A stretch of DNA of 64,000 bases from Eubacterium sulci ATCC 35585. Its GTDB lineage: Bacteria; Bacillota; Clostridia; Peptostreptococcales; Anaerovoracaceae. Positions 33,940 through 41,653 of this stretch are shown here, one piece after another (within the stretch, counting starts at the first letter, position 1; each line of letters starts with the position of its first letter). The notes beneath the pieces are model-generated. The model was not told the origin of the DNA, made no database searches, and saw only the letters and a list, made by a program, of their open reading frames with translations. Made by a program: the position numbers and the translations under genes. The DNA is taken from the NCBI GenBank assembly GCA_001189495.1, contig CP012068.1, positions 1,612,001 through 1,676,000 on the forward strand, given 5' to 3'.

Positions 33940-34689
33940 TTATATATCAAGCTCAAGGCTTACTGGGCAGTGATCGCTTCCTAAAACATCTGGGTGGATT
34001 GCTGCCTCTTTAATCTTGTCTTTAAGTCCTTCGTCAACAACAAAGTAGTCTATACGCCACCCTGTATTGTTTTTTCTGGCATTTCCTCTGTATGACCACC
34101 AGCTATAAGCCCCTTCCTGCTCTGGATAGAGATGTCTGAATGTATCAGTAAAGCCCGCTCCAAGAAGCTCGGTCATCTTTGCTCTTTCTTCATCAGAGAA
34201 ACCTGGATTTCCACGATTTGTCTTTGGATTCTTAAGATCGATTTCCTCGTGGGCAACGTTTAGGTCTCCGCACATTACAACATGCTTTTTCTTCGCAAGT
34301 TCGCTTACCATTGCTCTGAGGTCGTCCTCCCACTTCATTCTGTACTCAAGTCTTTTCAGCTCAGGCTGTGCATTAGGAACATACACATTAAGCAGGTAGA
34401 ACTTATCATACTCTAGAAGCACCGCTCTTCCTTCATCGTCATGCCCCTCAAAATTATATGTCACGCTTAGTGGCTCATGCTTAGTAAAGATTGCAGTTCC
34501 CGAATATCCCTTCTTCTCAGCATATGAATAGTACTGCTGATATCCTGGCAAATCAACATCTGCCTGTCCTTCCTGCATCTTGGTCTCCTGAATGCAAAAG
34601 AAATCTGCGTCAAAATCCTTTACTATATCTTCAAATCCCTTTTTGAGAACTGCTCTTAGTCCATTAACATTCCATGAAACAAATTTCAT
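33940..34689 (-). CDS. exoA: Exodeoxyribonuclease III / AP endonuclease
   Basis: A 249-residue EEP-fold enzyme for base-excision repair. Motifs: MKFVSWNVNGLRAVLKKGF at the start, FCIQETKMQEGQAD (catalytic Glu), LLNVYVPNAQPELKRLEYR, MCGDLNVAHEEIDL, RIDYFVVD and GSDHCPVSLELDI (Asp-His pair). It is full length. It lies downstream of the SMI1/zinc-ribbon pair with a gap of about 95 bases. Confidence 0.95.
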   Translation of the reverse strand: MKFVSWNVNGLRAVLKKGFEDIVKDFDADFFCIQETKMQEGQADVDLPGYQQYYSYAEKKGYSGTAIFTKHEPLSVTYNFEGHDDEGRAVLLEYDKFYLLNVYVPNAQPELKRLEYRMKWEDDLRAMVSELAKKKHVVMCGDLNVAHEEIDLKNPKTNRGNPGFSDEERAKMTELLGAGFTDTFRHLYPEQEGAYSWWSYRGNARKNNTGWRIDYFVVDEGLKDKIKEAAIHPDVLGSDHCPVSLELDI

Positions 34690-34784
34690 CTATATTTTCT
34701 CCTTTTGATCAATTACTTTCTTAATATACTACATATCTTAAGCGCACATTGTAAACACGCCATTTAATACATACCCCTCAAAGC

Positions 34785-35237
34785 TTATATTTTATCAGCA
34801 AGGTATTCCACCTGTTCTACAAGATTCAAAACCAGCTCCGGGAAGCTCTCTGCAATGTCCTCAAGGTCAGCATAGTCATTGTTATACCCACGCACTTTAC
34901 CGCTTTCCACGTCTATGAATACAATGCTTCCATCACCTAATCCTCCGATAGGAAACACTGGACCATGTTCATATTCGCTCATATACTCCTCGTATGCATC
35001 TTCAAAAATTGTATAATTCTCATCAAGCTCTTTCAAGTCAAATATCCATGGTTCTACTAAATAGCATCCACCTAAGTTAAGCAGCAGCCAGCGGTAATCT
35101 GATGGTATGGAAGCATAATTTGCTTCAAACTTTTTTATATCGTCCTCTGTTTCAGGTCGGATACCTTCTGTGAATGCGCTTGCTTCATAAGCTGCCTTAA
35201 TCCTATCATAGTATTTTTCCAAAATAACATTACACAT
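34785..35237 (-). CDS. SMI1/KNR4 (SUKH) family protein
   Basis: A 150-residue protein of the SUKH superfamily: PETEDDIKKFEANYASIPSDYRWLLLNLGGCYL, then PVFPIGGLGDGSIVFIDVESGKVRGYNND and a C-terminal helix ending VEQVEYLADKI. SUKH proteins are often immunity proteins of contact-dependent toxins, but also occur alone in Firmicutes. There is no toxin nearby. It overlaps nothing and follows the zinc-ribbon gene by 29 bases, so the two likely form an operon. Confidence 0.85.
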   Translation of the reverse strand: MCNVILEKYYDRIKAAYEASAFTEGIRPETEDDIKKFEANYASIPSDYRWLLLNLGGCYLVEPWIFDLKELDENYTIFEDAYEEYMSEYEHGPVFPIGGLGDGSIVFIDVESGKVRGYNNDYADLEDIAESFPELVLNLVEQVEYLADKI

Positions 35238-35266
35238 CTTATTCTCCTAGCATTTTTGATCTATAT

Positions 35267-35866
35267 CTATTTTTTCTGCATTTGCTTTAGTAACTTTACT
35301 ATTCTTTCCCTGTTCTTTGCCGTTTTCATAAAAGTAGGGAGATGGTCAGATTGAGACATTCCTGTGATATTAAATGGCTTTAACCTCAGGTCTGCGCTGA
35401 GATACTGAATTAAATACCCAAGGTGCTTGCGGTTCAGGGCCCAGACAGGCTTGCCCTGAAAAAACGTCAAAAACCACAGCTCTAGTCCAAAATATGGTTC
35501 TTTTCCATCCTGAATTTCAGCAGTGTATGAAAATGCCTCGGCAGTTTTATGAACTTTCCCTTGCATTTGAGTTCCGCAGTGAGGACATGCTACATTTAGG
35601 ACAGAGAAGTGTTGTTTTGTCTCGTCTTCAATATCCACTTTATAATATCTGCCACAATTTATACACTTGTTATGAACATTGTAGCGATAAATTGTGCGAT
35701 CATGGCGTTTTTGATGATTGCAACTTGTACACTTAAAATATACATTATCCTCATCTGCAGTTATCATCCCTAAACCTTGACATTTAGGACATTTAACCTG
35801 CATCCCAGATTCCATGGCGCTATGTACACTGTATTTAAAGTAAGCTTCATCAATTGCGCGACTCAT
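35267..35866 (-). CDS. Double zinc-ribbon protein of unknown function
   Basis: A 199-residue protein with two zinc ribbons: KCPKCQGLG with KCTSCNHQ (about residues 25-53) and KCINCGRYY with ACPHCGTQ (about 68-100). The C-terminal half (AFSYTAEIQDGKEPYFGLELWFLTFFQGKPVWALN) looks like a substrate or protein-binding domain with many aromatic residues. I recall proteins of this kind next to SMI1/KNR4 genes but cannot name a function. Upstream is a reasonable promoter at 35911-35939. Confidence 0.72.
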   Translation of the reverse strand: MSRAIDEAYFKYSVHSAMESGMQVKCPKCQGLGMITADEDNVYFKCTSCNHQKRHDRTIYRYNVHNKCINCGRYYKVDIEDETKQHFSVLNVACPHCGTQMQGKVHKTAEAFSYTAEIQDGKEPYFGLELWFLTFFQGKPVWALNRKHLGYLIQYLSADLRLKPFNITGMSQSDHLPTFMKTAKNRERIVKLLKQMQKK

Positions 35867-35910
35867 AGCCCTACAAACTCCTTCCTTGTCAAGTACTATT
35901 ATCCTATTAT

Positions 35911-35939
35911 ATTTTATGCTTTTTTATACATATTGTAAA
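35911..35939 (-). promoter_or_regulatory. Promoter of the zinc-ribbon/SMI1 pair
   Basis: TTTACA (35934-35939) and TAAAAT (35911-35916) are 17 bases apart on the minus strand, with an overlapping TATAAT (35908-35913). Confidence 0.45.
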
Positions 35940-36062
35940 TGCATCATTGTATAGAGATTAATTACAAGGCTATATCAAAGAGAGAAGCCACTTATAAAAT
36001 ACATCAAAATGATATAACACACTTAACTTTTATCATAACATGGTGTATCCAAGAAAAAACAC

Positions 36063-36091
36063 TTGTATTTTGTAAAATTCAGACATATTAT
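36063..36091 (+). promoter_or_regulatory. Promoter of the three small membrane-protein genes
   Basis: TTGTAT (36063-36068) and TATTAT (36086-36091) are 17 bases apart, about 65 bases before the first start codon. The rest of 35940-36062 holds nothing I can identify. Confidence 0.55.
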
Positions 36092-36158
36092 GAAGATAGA
36101 TAGACAAAATACTGCTTTATAAGTATATAAATTTCTAAATGGACTAGGGAGGTATCAT

Positions 36159-36431
36159 ATGAATGAGAATACCAAAAAAGAACGAAGAGCAGCTAGACTT
36201 GCATCGCTTTCATCTCTTGTGCTTCTTCTATTTGCACAGCTTCAGGATAAATATGAATTTTTCCATGAGTTGCCAAACCTGATAGTTTTACTTATTTGCG
36301 TAGTTTGTACGATAACAAGTATTTGGGCTGCTTCTAACTTAATCTCCAATAATAAGCATGTCAAGGTTCACCTATTTCAGTTATCTGCTACATCCTGCCT
36401 AGCTTCATTCGTCATTTGCACAAATTTATAG
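36159..36431 (+). CDS. Small membrane protein 1 of a three-gene operon
   Basis: I do not recognise it. The 90 residues have a basic start (NTKKERRAARL), then three hydrophobic segments (about 14-27, 40-60 and 70-88). The last segment (LSATSCLASFVICTNL) resembles the corresponding segment of the next protein. GGGAGG lies 8 bases before the ATG. It is followed by two further small membrane-protein genes in the same direction with gaps of 23 and 5 bases. Lower G+C than the neighbours fits an acquired cassette. Confidence 0.65.
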   Translation: MNENTKKERRAARLASLSSLVLLLFAQLQDKYEFFHELPNLIVLLICVVCTITSIWAASNLISNNKHVKVHLFQLSATSCLASFVICTNL

Positions 36432-36454
36432 AATTATTTTAGGATGGTGATAAT

Positions 36455-36742
36455 ATGAAATTAGCAAGTAAAGAAAATAGAATAATGCTCACTGTACAGT
36501 CGCTCTGCACCTTGCCTATTTATCTGCTTTTCGCCTACTACGGATATTCGAGGGACAAGGATCTTCCGTCAGTTCCATTACTAGCAGTTATACTTTTTGC
36601 AATACTTGCTATTGCAGGCGAAATTTGGGTAGCTGATTATAATATTTCCAGGCGTAAATACAGTTTTATTTCAATAATATCTGTTTCTGCTACATCCATT
36701 CTAGTCGGATTGTTACTTTTTCTATATTTAAAACAGAGGTAA
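36455..36742 (+). CDS. Small membrane protein 2 of a three-gene operon
   Basis: 95 residues, with three hydrophobic segments (about 10-26, 40-58 and 70-92). The end VSATSILVGLLLFLYLKQR matches the segment pattern of protein 1 and suggests distant paralogy. A possible pore or sensor role cannot be assigned. GGATGGTGATA precedes the ATG. Confidence 0.65.
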   Translation: MKLASKENRIMLTVQSLCTLPIYLLFAYYGYSRDKDLPSVPLLAVILFAILAIAGEIWVADYNISRRKYSFISIISVSATSILVGLLLFLYLKQR

Positions 36743-36747
36743 TAATA

Positions 36748-36981
36748 ATGAAGAAAGAAATCATCTATCTAGCTTTGTGCATCATGGGATGTCAGTTTAT
36801 CGTAACATCTTTGATTTGCTCATTTATATTTCAGAAGCTTAGCTTTATTTCATTTAGGGAATCACATGCTAATTGCATTGACTATTTATATGAATTTCCT
36901 TTGAATGTAGTTCTTATCATCGGAAGTCTGATGACTCTTGCAGGTGCTGCAGGAATGTATTATACATTTAAAAGCAAATAG
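36748..36981 (+). CDS. Small membrane protein 3 of a three-gene operon
   Basis: 77 residues with two hydrophobic segments (about 4-28 and 50-72), a polar loop with FRESHANCIDYLYEFP between, and a short basic tail FKSK. It starts 5 bases after the previous stop codon, with AGAGGTAATAATA as ribosome-binding site. Function unknown. Confidence 0.62.
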   Translation: MKKEIIYLALCIMGCQFIVTSLICSFIFQKLSFISFRESHANCIDYLYEFPLNVVLIIGSLMTLAGAAGMYYTFKSK

Positions 36982-36992
36982 TTTTGATAATG

Positions 36993-37079
36993 CAAAAGGC
37001 TGATATCACTGTCCCGACCTCCTAATCGTTAGATTTTGGTCTAACTTTTGGGGGTCGGGACACACCATCAGCCTTTTTG
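36993..37079. terminator. Long bidirectional terminator with nested palindrome
   Basis: AAAAGGCTGAT pairs with ATCAGCCTTTTT, and inside it GTCCCGACCTCC pairs with GGGGTCGGGAC. At the tip lies a third palindrome GTTAG-N8-CTAAC. T-rich on both strands, it separates the convergent small membrane genes and nhaC. The composite structure is more elaborate than a simple terminator. Confidence 0.85.
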
Positions 37080-37085
37080 TTTACC

Positions 37086-38471
37086 TTATTTAGCTTCCGC
37101 TGTGCCTTTCTTACCAAATAGTCCTGATAGAACAGTTAGCACGATACAGCTGTAGCAGAATATCGAGAATACCGCGTACTGAACTGTAGGCACGCCTAGC
37201 ATGTTTGAGATGAAGACACCACACACGCTCCATGGTACGAGTGGGTTAATAACTGTACCGGAATCTTCAAGTGCGCGTGAGAGATTCTTCTGGTGAAGAC
37301 CTAGCTTATCGTAAATTGGGCGGAATGTCTTTCCTGCCAGCAAGATGCTTAGGTACTGCTCTCCAACTATGAAGTTAACACCTAAAGCTGTAGTTGCAAC
37401 AGCTAGTGTTGCCTTGAATCTTGTGTTTAATAGGTGAGCGATGTTTTCTAAGATGGTTGGAATAATTCCAAGTCCAAACAGTAGACCGCCCAGGCTCAAA
37501 GCTAAAATTACAATTGTAATTGTGAAGAACATGCTGTTTATTCCACCACGGTTGATAAGTGAAGCGATATTTTCAGGAACACCTTCTTTGTTGAAACCGC
37601 TATAGAAGATGTTTGCGATTTCACCTAGGCTGTATCCAGTGTTAAACTGGGCGATTACTAGGCTGAGTGCGCTTACGATAATCATGCTAACAATTGCTGG
37701 AAGTTTGAATATCGAAAGCACTATCAAAAGCACAAATGGTACCAAAGCATATCCGTGAACAAGATCAGTTGAAAGTAGCGACTTCTTGAATGCATCGATT
37801 GCCGAAACATCTCCATTTGAGTTCCAAGGTGACATTACTGTAAAGAAAACACCTGAAATTATGAATGCTGGAACTGTGGTGTACATCATGTTCTTGATGT
37901 GATCAAAGAGATCTATTCCCACAATACTTGCCGATATACTAGTTGTATCTGATAGAGGAGACATCTTATCTCCAAAGAATGCACCTGATACAACAGCACC
38001 TGCTGTAATTGCAGGGTTTAAATCAAATACACCAGAAAGGCCCATAAGCGCAACACCTAAAGTTGCAACTGTTGTTAAGCTGCTTCCGATTGAAATACCT
38101 ATGATTGCAGTGATGCAGAAGGCTGATAGGTAAAAGGTCTTAGCTGAGATTATATTTAGACCGTAGAATATCAGCGTTGGGATAGCCCCAGACATCATCA
38201 AAGCGGAAATTAGGATTCCAATAAAGAAGAATAAGTATACTGCACCCATACTTGTCGATACGGACTGAACCATGCTTTCCTGCATATCTGAGAACTTAAC
38301 TTTGCGGAAAAGTCCGTAGATCAGAAGAAAGATGATACTTACAAGAACTGGGATGTGAGCTGAAACTCCCTCTATTGTGATAATAGGAAAGCCCAGCATG
38401 AATAAAATAATTGCTGTGATGACCAGGGCTTCTACAATTCCTGGCTTTCTGAGTTGCTTAAGATCAAACAT
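37086..38471 (-). CDS. NhaC-family transporter, candidate tyrosine-responsive amino-acid transporter
   Basis: A 461-residue membrane protein with about 11-12 segments. NhaC signatures include SIGSSLTTVATLGVALMG, AITAGAVVSGAFFGDKMSPLSDTTS and VNFIVGEQYLSILLAGKTF, with NPLVPWSVCGVF near the C-terminus. The family is annotated as Na+/H+ antiporters, but many members carry organic acids or amino acids with Na+. Upstream is a leader ORF with five Tyr codons followed by a terminator, so tyrosine uptake or exchange is a plausible role. The ATG at 38471 follows AAAGGAGAAAATC. Confidence 0.88.
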   Translation of the reverse strand: MFDLKQLRKPGIVEALVITAIILFMLGFPIITIEGVSAHIPVLVSIIFLLIYGLFRKVKFSDMQESMVQSVSTSMGAVYLFFFIGILISALMMSGAIPTLIFYGLNIISAKTFYLSAFCITAIIGISIGSSLTTVATLGVALMGLSGVFDLNPAITAGAVVSGAFFGDKMSPLSDTTSISASIVGIDLFDHIKNMMYTTVPAFIISGVFFTVMSPWNSNGDVSAIDAFKKSLLSTDLVHGYALVPFVLLIVLSIFKLPAIVSMIIVSALSLVIAQFNTGYSLGEIANIFYSGFNKEGVPENIASLINRGGINSMFFTITIVILALSLGGLLFGLGIIPTILENIAHLLNTRFKATLAVATTALGVNFIVGEQYLSILLAGKTFRPIYDKLGLHQKNLSRALEDSGTVINPLVPWSVCGVFISNMLGVPTVQYAVFSIFCYSCIVLTVLSGLFGKKGTAEAK

Positions 38472-38512
38472 GATTTTCTCCTTTAAAATTCTTTCTAAAT
38501 AATCTTCTGCGC

Positions 38513-38554
38513 AATAAAAAACTTCTCACGATTTACAATTTGCATCGTCAGAAG
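38513..38554 (-). terminator. Attenuator terminator before nhaC
   Basis: On the minus strand CTTCTGACGAT (38544-38554) pairs with ATCGTGAGAAG (38522-38532), with one internal mismatch, and is followed by TTTTTTATTG. It lies between the Tyr leader ORF and nhaC. The 5' arm and loop (38539-38548) can instead pair with the upstream TTTGCATTGT (38591-38600). Confidence 0.85.
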
Positions 38555-38580
38555 CCGGGTAAAATCCTTTGGTGATTAGA

Positions 38581-38627
38581 GGCTCCATACACAATGCAAA
38601 CAGAGCCACTAAGTATCTTAGGACTCT
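38581..38627 (-). promoter_or_regulatory. Alternative-pairing region of the nhaC leader
   Basis: Three mutually exclusive pairings can be drawn on the minus strand. AGAG...CTCT with an internal CTAAG-ATA-CTTAG hairpin (38602-38627) starts on the base after the leader stop codon. GGCTC...GAGCC (38603-38607 with 38581-38586) forms a second hairpin using the same CTC bases, with TTTGCATTGT in its loop. TTTGCATTGT (38591-38600) pairs over 10 positions with the terminator's 5' part (38539-38548). This is the layout of a ribosome-controlled attenuator. Confidence 0.6.
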
Positions 38628-38723
38628 CTAATTCTTATAATAATAGTAATAGCACTTTTGACCGCAGCAAGAAAAATGTTTATCCTGCATATTTGCTTCT
38701 GTCAAAACATTACACATTTTCAT
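38628..38723 (-). CDS. Leader peptide of nhaC with five consecutive Tyr codons
   Basis: A 31-codon frame starting ATG at 38723 with a strong AAAGGAG site 8 bases upstream. It encodes MKMCNVLTEANMQDKH followed by FSCCGQKC, then Tyr x5 (codons TAT TAC TAT TAT TAT at 38637-38651), Lys, Asn and TAG. The Tyr run ends just three codons before the stop, so a ribosome waiting for Tyr-tRNA would cover the first arm of the following RNA hairpin. The peptide also holds four Cys. Alternatives are a small secreted or metal-binding peptide, but the run of regulatory codons plus the downstream terminator favours a leader. Confidence 0.72.
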   Translation of the reverse strand: MKMCNVLTEANMQDKHFSCCGQKCYYYYYKN

Positions 38724-38754
38724 TTTTGTTGCTCCTTTCAAAGTGATTTTTTTC

Positions 38755-38784
38755 ATAATAACACCAAATCGGTGTATGCGTCAA
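38755..38784 (-). promoter_or_regulatory. Promoter of the leader-nhaC transcript with spacer palindrome
   Basis: TTGACG (38779-38784) and TATTAT (38755-38760) are 18 bases apart on the minus strand. The spacer contains a perfect inverted repeat ACACC-N5-GGTGT (38761-38775), a likely repressor site. Transcription would begin about 25 bases before the leader ORF. Confidence 0.7.
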
Positions 38785-38896
38785 GCTTTTTTGTTTAAAA
38801 AGATAATATTTTTCTATATTTTATGTTATTATACATAAAATACTTTGTTTCAGTCGACTTTTTCACATACGCTTTTCAGCATGAAAAAGCCTAAAC

Positions 38897-38925
38897 TTGA
38901 ATCTTTATGCCAATTCGCTTATAAT
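38897..38925 (+). promoter_or_regulatory. uppP promoter
   Basis: TTGAAT (38897-38902) and TATAAT (38920-38925) are 17 bases apart, giving a short leader before the AGGAGG site of uppP. Confidence 0.78.
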
Positions 38926-38958
38926 TTATATAACTACAGATTTATTTAGGAGGTCGTT

Positions 38959-39789
38959 TTGTTAGAATTAATAAAAGCCGTGATATACGGTATAGTCGAA
39001 GGAATTACAGAATGGCTGCCAGTCAGCAGCACAGGACACCTTATTTTACTAAAGAGCATAATGCCGATGAAGGTTTCGGATAACTTTTGGAACTTTTTCC
39101 TTGTTGTTGTCCAGTTAGGCGCAATCCTTGCGGTAGTTATCTACTTTTGGAACAAGATATGGCCATTTAATACAAAGGTTAAAGGCAAGTCCTTTATAAG
39201 ATATGATGTAATGCAGCTATGGGTTAAGATCATTGTAGCATGTTTCCCAGCTGCGATAGTAGGTATCTTGCTAGACGATTGGGTTGATAAACACCTCTAC
39301 AATCCGACAACAGTAGCAATCATGCTGATTCTTGTCGGAATCGCTTTCATCTTTGTAGAGAAAAAGAATGTAAATAAAGAGCCAAGGATTACAAGCCTTC
39401 GCGATATATCATATAAGGATGCTTTGATAATCGGAGCTTTTCAGCTTATCGCTGCCGTTCTTCCAGGAACATCGCGTTCAGGTTCTACAATCATAGGCGG
39501 ACTTCTTATCGGAATCGATAGAACTATCGCTGCAGAGTTCACCTTCTTCCTAGCAATCCCAGTGATGTTTGGTGCAAGTCTTCTAAAGCTTCTCAAGTTT
39601 GGACTTCACTTTACTGCCATGGAATTTGGAATACTCTTTGTGGGAATAGTCGTATCCTTCCTAGTTTCACTGTTCTGCATCAGGTTCTTGATGGCATATG
39701 TGAAGAAACACGATTTCAAGGTTTTCGGTTGGTACCGCATAGCTCTAGGCGCAATCGTGCTTATATACTTTAAGCTTATACTCGCATAG
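38959..39789 (+). CDS. uppP: Undecaprenyl-diphosphatase UppP (BacA)
   Basis: It recycles undecaprenyl pyrophosphate, the lipid carrier of wall synthesis, and gives basal bacitracin resistance. The 276-residue membrane protein has the motifs GIVEGITEWLPVSSTGHLILL near the start and AAVLPGTSRSGSTIIGGLLIGIDR in the middle, which hold the catalytic Glu, His/Ser and Arg. It starts at TTG 38959 with AGGAGG upstream. Monocistronic, with own promoter and terminator. Confidence 0.95.
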   Translation: MLELIKAVIYGIVEGITEWLPVSSTGHLILLKSIMPMKVSDNFWNFFLVVVQLGAILAVVIYFWNKIWPFNTKVKGKSFIRYDVMQLWVKIIVACFPAAIVGILLDDWVDKHLYNPTTVAIMLILVGIAFIFVEKKNVNKEPRITSLRDISYKDALIIGAFQLIAAVLPGTSRSGSTIIGGLLIGIDRTIAAEFTFFLAIPVMFGASLLKLLKFGLHFTAMEFGILFVGIVVSFLVSLFCIRFLMAYVKKHDFKVFGWYRIALGAIVLIYFKLILA

Positions 39790-39813
39790 CTTCGTCAAAA
39801 CATAATACAAATC

Positions 39814-39850
39814 AAAAGCCGCTTTGCTTATGCAAAACGGCTTATTTGTT
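39814..39850. terminator. Bidirectional terminator between uppP and the hydrolase
   Basis: AAGCCG and CGGCTT pair, with TTGC/GCAA inside, and are followed by ATTTGTTT. Convergent genes flank it. Confidence 0.75.
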
Positions 39851-40533
39851 TACTTTTCTTCTAGGAAATTAAGCACTGCTTTATTAAAAATCTTAGGCTT
39901 TCTTGATGATATAAAATGGCCTCCAGGAATCAAGCAAAGCTTAGCCTTTGGTATACAGCGACTAATGAGCCTTGTGTGCTCAGTTTTGATAATATCGTGC
40001 GTTCCGCCAAGAATTAAGGTCCTAGCATGAATGTTCTCAAGCTCAGTCTCACTTATATACGGCTCATTTGTAACTAGAGCCAGCTTCTCTGAGTGCAGCT
40101 TTGCACGAATATCGATCTTGGAAAACAAATCTACTATCTTACGCAATATCCTAATTGGTATCATAGCTATATTCTTAACACCCGATGGATATAGATTTGC
40201 CCCCCAAACGATTAGTCTATCTACAAGTTCAGGATACTTTGCTGCAAAGCAAAGAGCAGTATTTCCACCATCTGAAAAACCAAGTATGGTAGCCTTCTTA
40301 ATTGAGTGTTCCTTCATGAAATCAGCAAGATCATCTGCGAACTGTCTAATTGTAAAAGGGCCTTCTCCTCTAGGCGACTTACCATGACCTCTTGTATCTA
40401 GTGCAATTACTCTGTATTTCTTTGCAAAGAATTCCATTTGCGCATTAAAATAACTGTTGTTTTCTCCGTTTCCATGTAGAAGAATAAGGGTTTTGCCTCT
40501 TCCCTTCTGTTTATAATTGAGACGAATCTTCAT
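39850..40533 (-). CDS. Alpha/beta-hydrolase
   Basis: A 227-residue cytoplasmic hydrolase. The oxyanion segment LLHGNGENN, RGHGKSPRG, nucleophile Ser in GFSDGG (about residue 90), acid Asp in GGTHDII and His in PGGHF make a complete triad. The substrate is unknown. The start at 40533 (MKIRLNYKQKG) has GAGGGGGAAAG upstream; a longer TTG start overlaps that site. It is next to a rhodanese gene on the same strand. Confidence 0.86.
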   Translation of the reverse strand: MKIRLNYKQKGRGKTLILLHGNGENNSYFNAQMEFFAKKYRVIALDTRGHGKSPRGEGPFTIRQFADDLADFMKEHSIKKATILGFSDGGNTALCFAAKYPELVDRLIVWGANLYPSGVKNIAMIPIRILRKIVDLFSKIDIRAKLHSEKLALVTNEPYISETELENIHARTLILGGTHDIIKTEHTRLISRCIPKAKLCLIPGGHFISSRKPKIFNKAVLNFLEEK

Positions 40534-40567
40534 AACTTTCCCCCTCAAAAATTAACTTACTTCCTGA

Positions 40568-40876
40568 CTATTTCTCTAACATTCCTTTGTACTGAGCAAT
40601 GCCTCCGATGTTTGTCACATCACTGTATCCATTGCTCTTCATGAATCCTTCTGCCATATCACTACGACCACCTGACAAGCAGTAAACATAAATCTTAGCA
40701 CTCTTATCTGGTACGGCATCTTCGATTTCTTTAATATTGCTAAGTGGCACATTGATGCTCCCTGGAATTCTCCCTAAAGCATACTCGTCAGCCTCTCTGA
40801 CATCAACGAGCAATATACCATCTTCAGCTTTAAATTCTTCTATATATTTATTTATATTCTTATCGAATAATCCCAT
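40568..40876 (-). CDS. Rhodanese-domain protein
   Basis: A 102-residue single rhodanese domain: LLVDVREADEYALGRIPGSINVPLSNI and the active loop YCLSGGRSDMA with catalytic Cys. It could transfer sulfur from a persulfide or act in redox protection. It is encoded 35 bases before the hydrolase gene, so the two may be cotranscribed. The intergenic region upstream (40877-40984) holds only AT-rich sequence and the trmB tail. Confidence 0.9.
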   Translation of the reverse strand: MGLFDKNINKYIEEFKAEDGILLVDVREADEYALGRIPGSINVPLSNIKEIEDAVPDKSAKIYVYCLSGGRSDMAEGFMKSNGYSDVTNIGGIAQYKGMLEK

Positions 40877-40984
40877 ATCAAGCTCTCTTCTCTTGGCAGT
40901 CTAAGGGAATAATCCCACGAATTTAACTACTAATTCAGCCTTTTTATAGTTATTATATAATCAATGTACTACTATATTATACAC

Positions 40985-41644
40985 CTATTGTCTGCGTATA
41001 GACACATAATTTATATTTTTTCCTTGTGAAGAAAATTTTTCTTCGTACTCTGTCATCGGGCTTATTTTGCTGAACTCACTTGCATGAAGGTCACGCGTTA
41101 ATCCAGTGACATCAAAGTTTGCAAGTTCCTTGCACTCCTCGATTTGCTCAAGTGTAAAATCGAAGAGATCGTCGTTGTCGGTCTTAAACCTTATGAAGCC
41201 GCCAGGCTTTAATGCCTTTAGATATTGAAGCAGTCTATCCTTATGTGTGAGCCTGCGCTTTGCGTGTCTGGCCTTAGGCCAAGGATCGCTAAAGTTCATA
41301 AATATGCCATCAAGCTCTCCTTCAGCAAAATCTCTCTCCATGTCATTTATGTATGTAGTTATAAATCTGATATTATCAAGTTCCATCTCCCTACTCTTGA
41401 CCATTCCGCGTATGATTACGCTCGCAAGTCCCTCTGCAGCAAGGAAAAGTGCATCTGGATTTTGACTTGCACTGCTTGTTATAAATCTGCCTTTACCCGA
41501 ACCAATTTCTAAAAACAGTGGCTTATTTGTTCCATTCTCAAATAGCTTTCTCCAGCTTCCGCTGTGCCCTTCCGAGCTTGGAACTATTACATCATCAAAA
41601 TCGCTAAGCTTTTGATCTATATCTTTGATTTTTCTCTGTCTCAT
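40985..41644 (-). CDS. trmB: tRNA (guanine-N7-)-methyltransferase
   Basis: It makes m7G46 in tRNA. The 219 residues show PLFLEIGSGKGRFI (SAM binding), FMNFSDPWPKARHAKRRLTHKDRLL (the family signature) and the C-terminal SPMTEYEEKFSSQGKNINYV. Starts at 41644, 10 bases after the ecfT stop, and is likely the last gene of the ecfA1-ecfA2-ecfT transcript. Confidence 0.95.
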   Translation of the reverse strand: MRQRKIKDIDQKLSDFDDVIVPSSEGHSGSWRKLFENGTNKPLFLEIGSGKGRFITSSASQNPDALFLAAEGLASVIIRGMVKSREMELDNIRFITTYINDMERDFAEGELDGIFMNFSDPWPKARHAKRRLTHKDRLLQYLKALKPGGFIRFKTDNDDLFDFTLEQIEECKELANFDVTGLTRDLHASEFSKISPMTEYEEKFSSQGKNINYVSIRRQ

Positions 41645-41653
41645 ACAACCAAC

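Noticed and set aside
37028-37045. GTTAG-N8-CTAAC at the tip of the 37-kb terminator as a further copy of the flavoprotein operator
   Set aside because: Spacing is 8 rather than 6 and it sits within a terminator stem between convergent genes; probably chance.
38513-38760. T-box or lysine riboswitch upstream of nhaC
   Set aside because: No TGGNACCGCG-like T-box sequence and none of the lysine riboswitch core was found; the leader peptide explains the region better.
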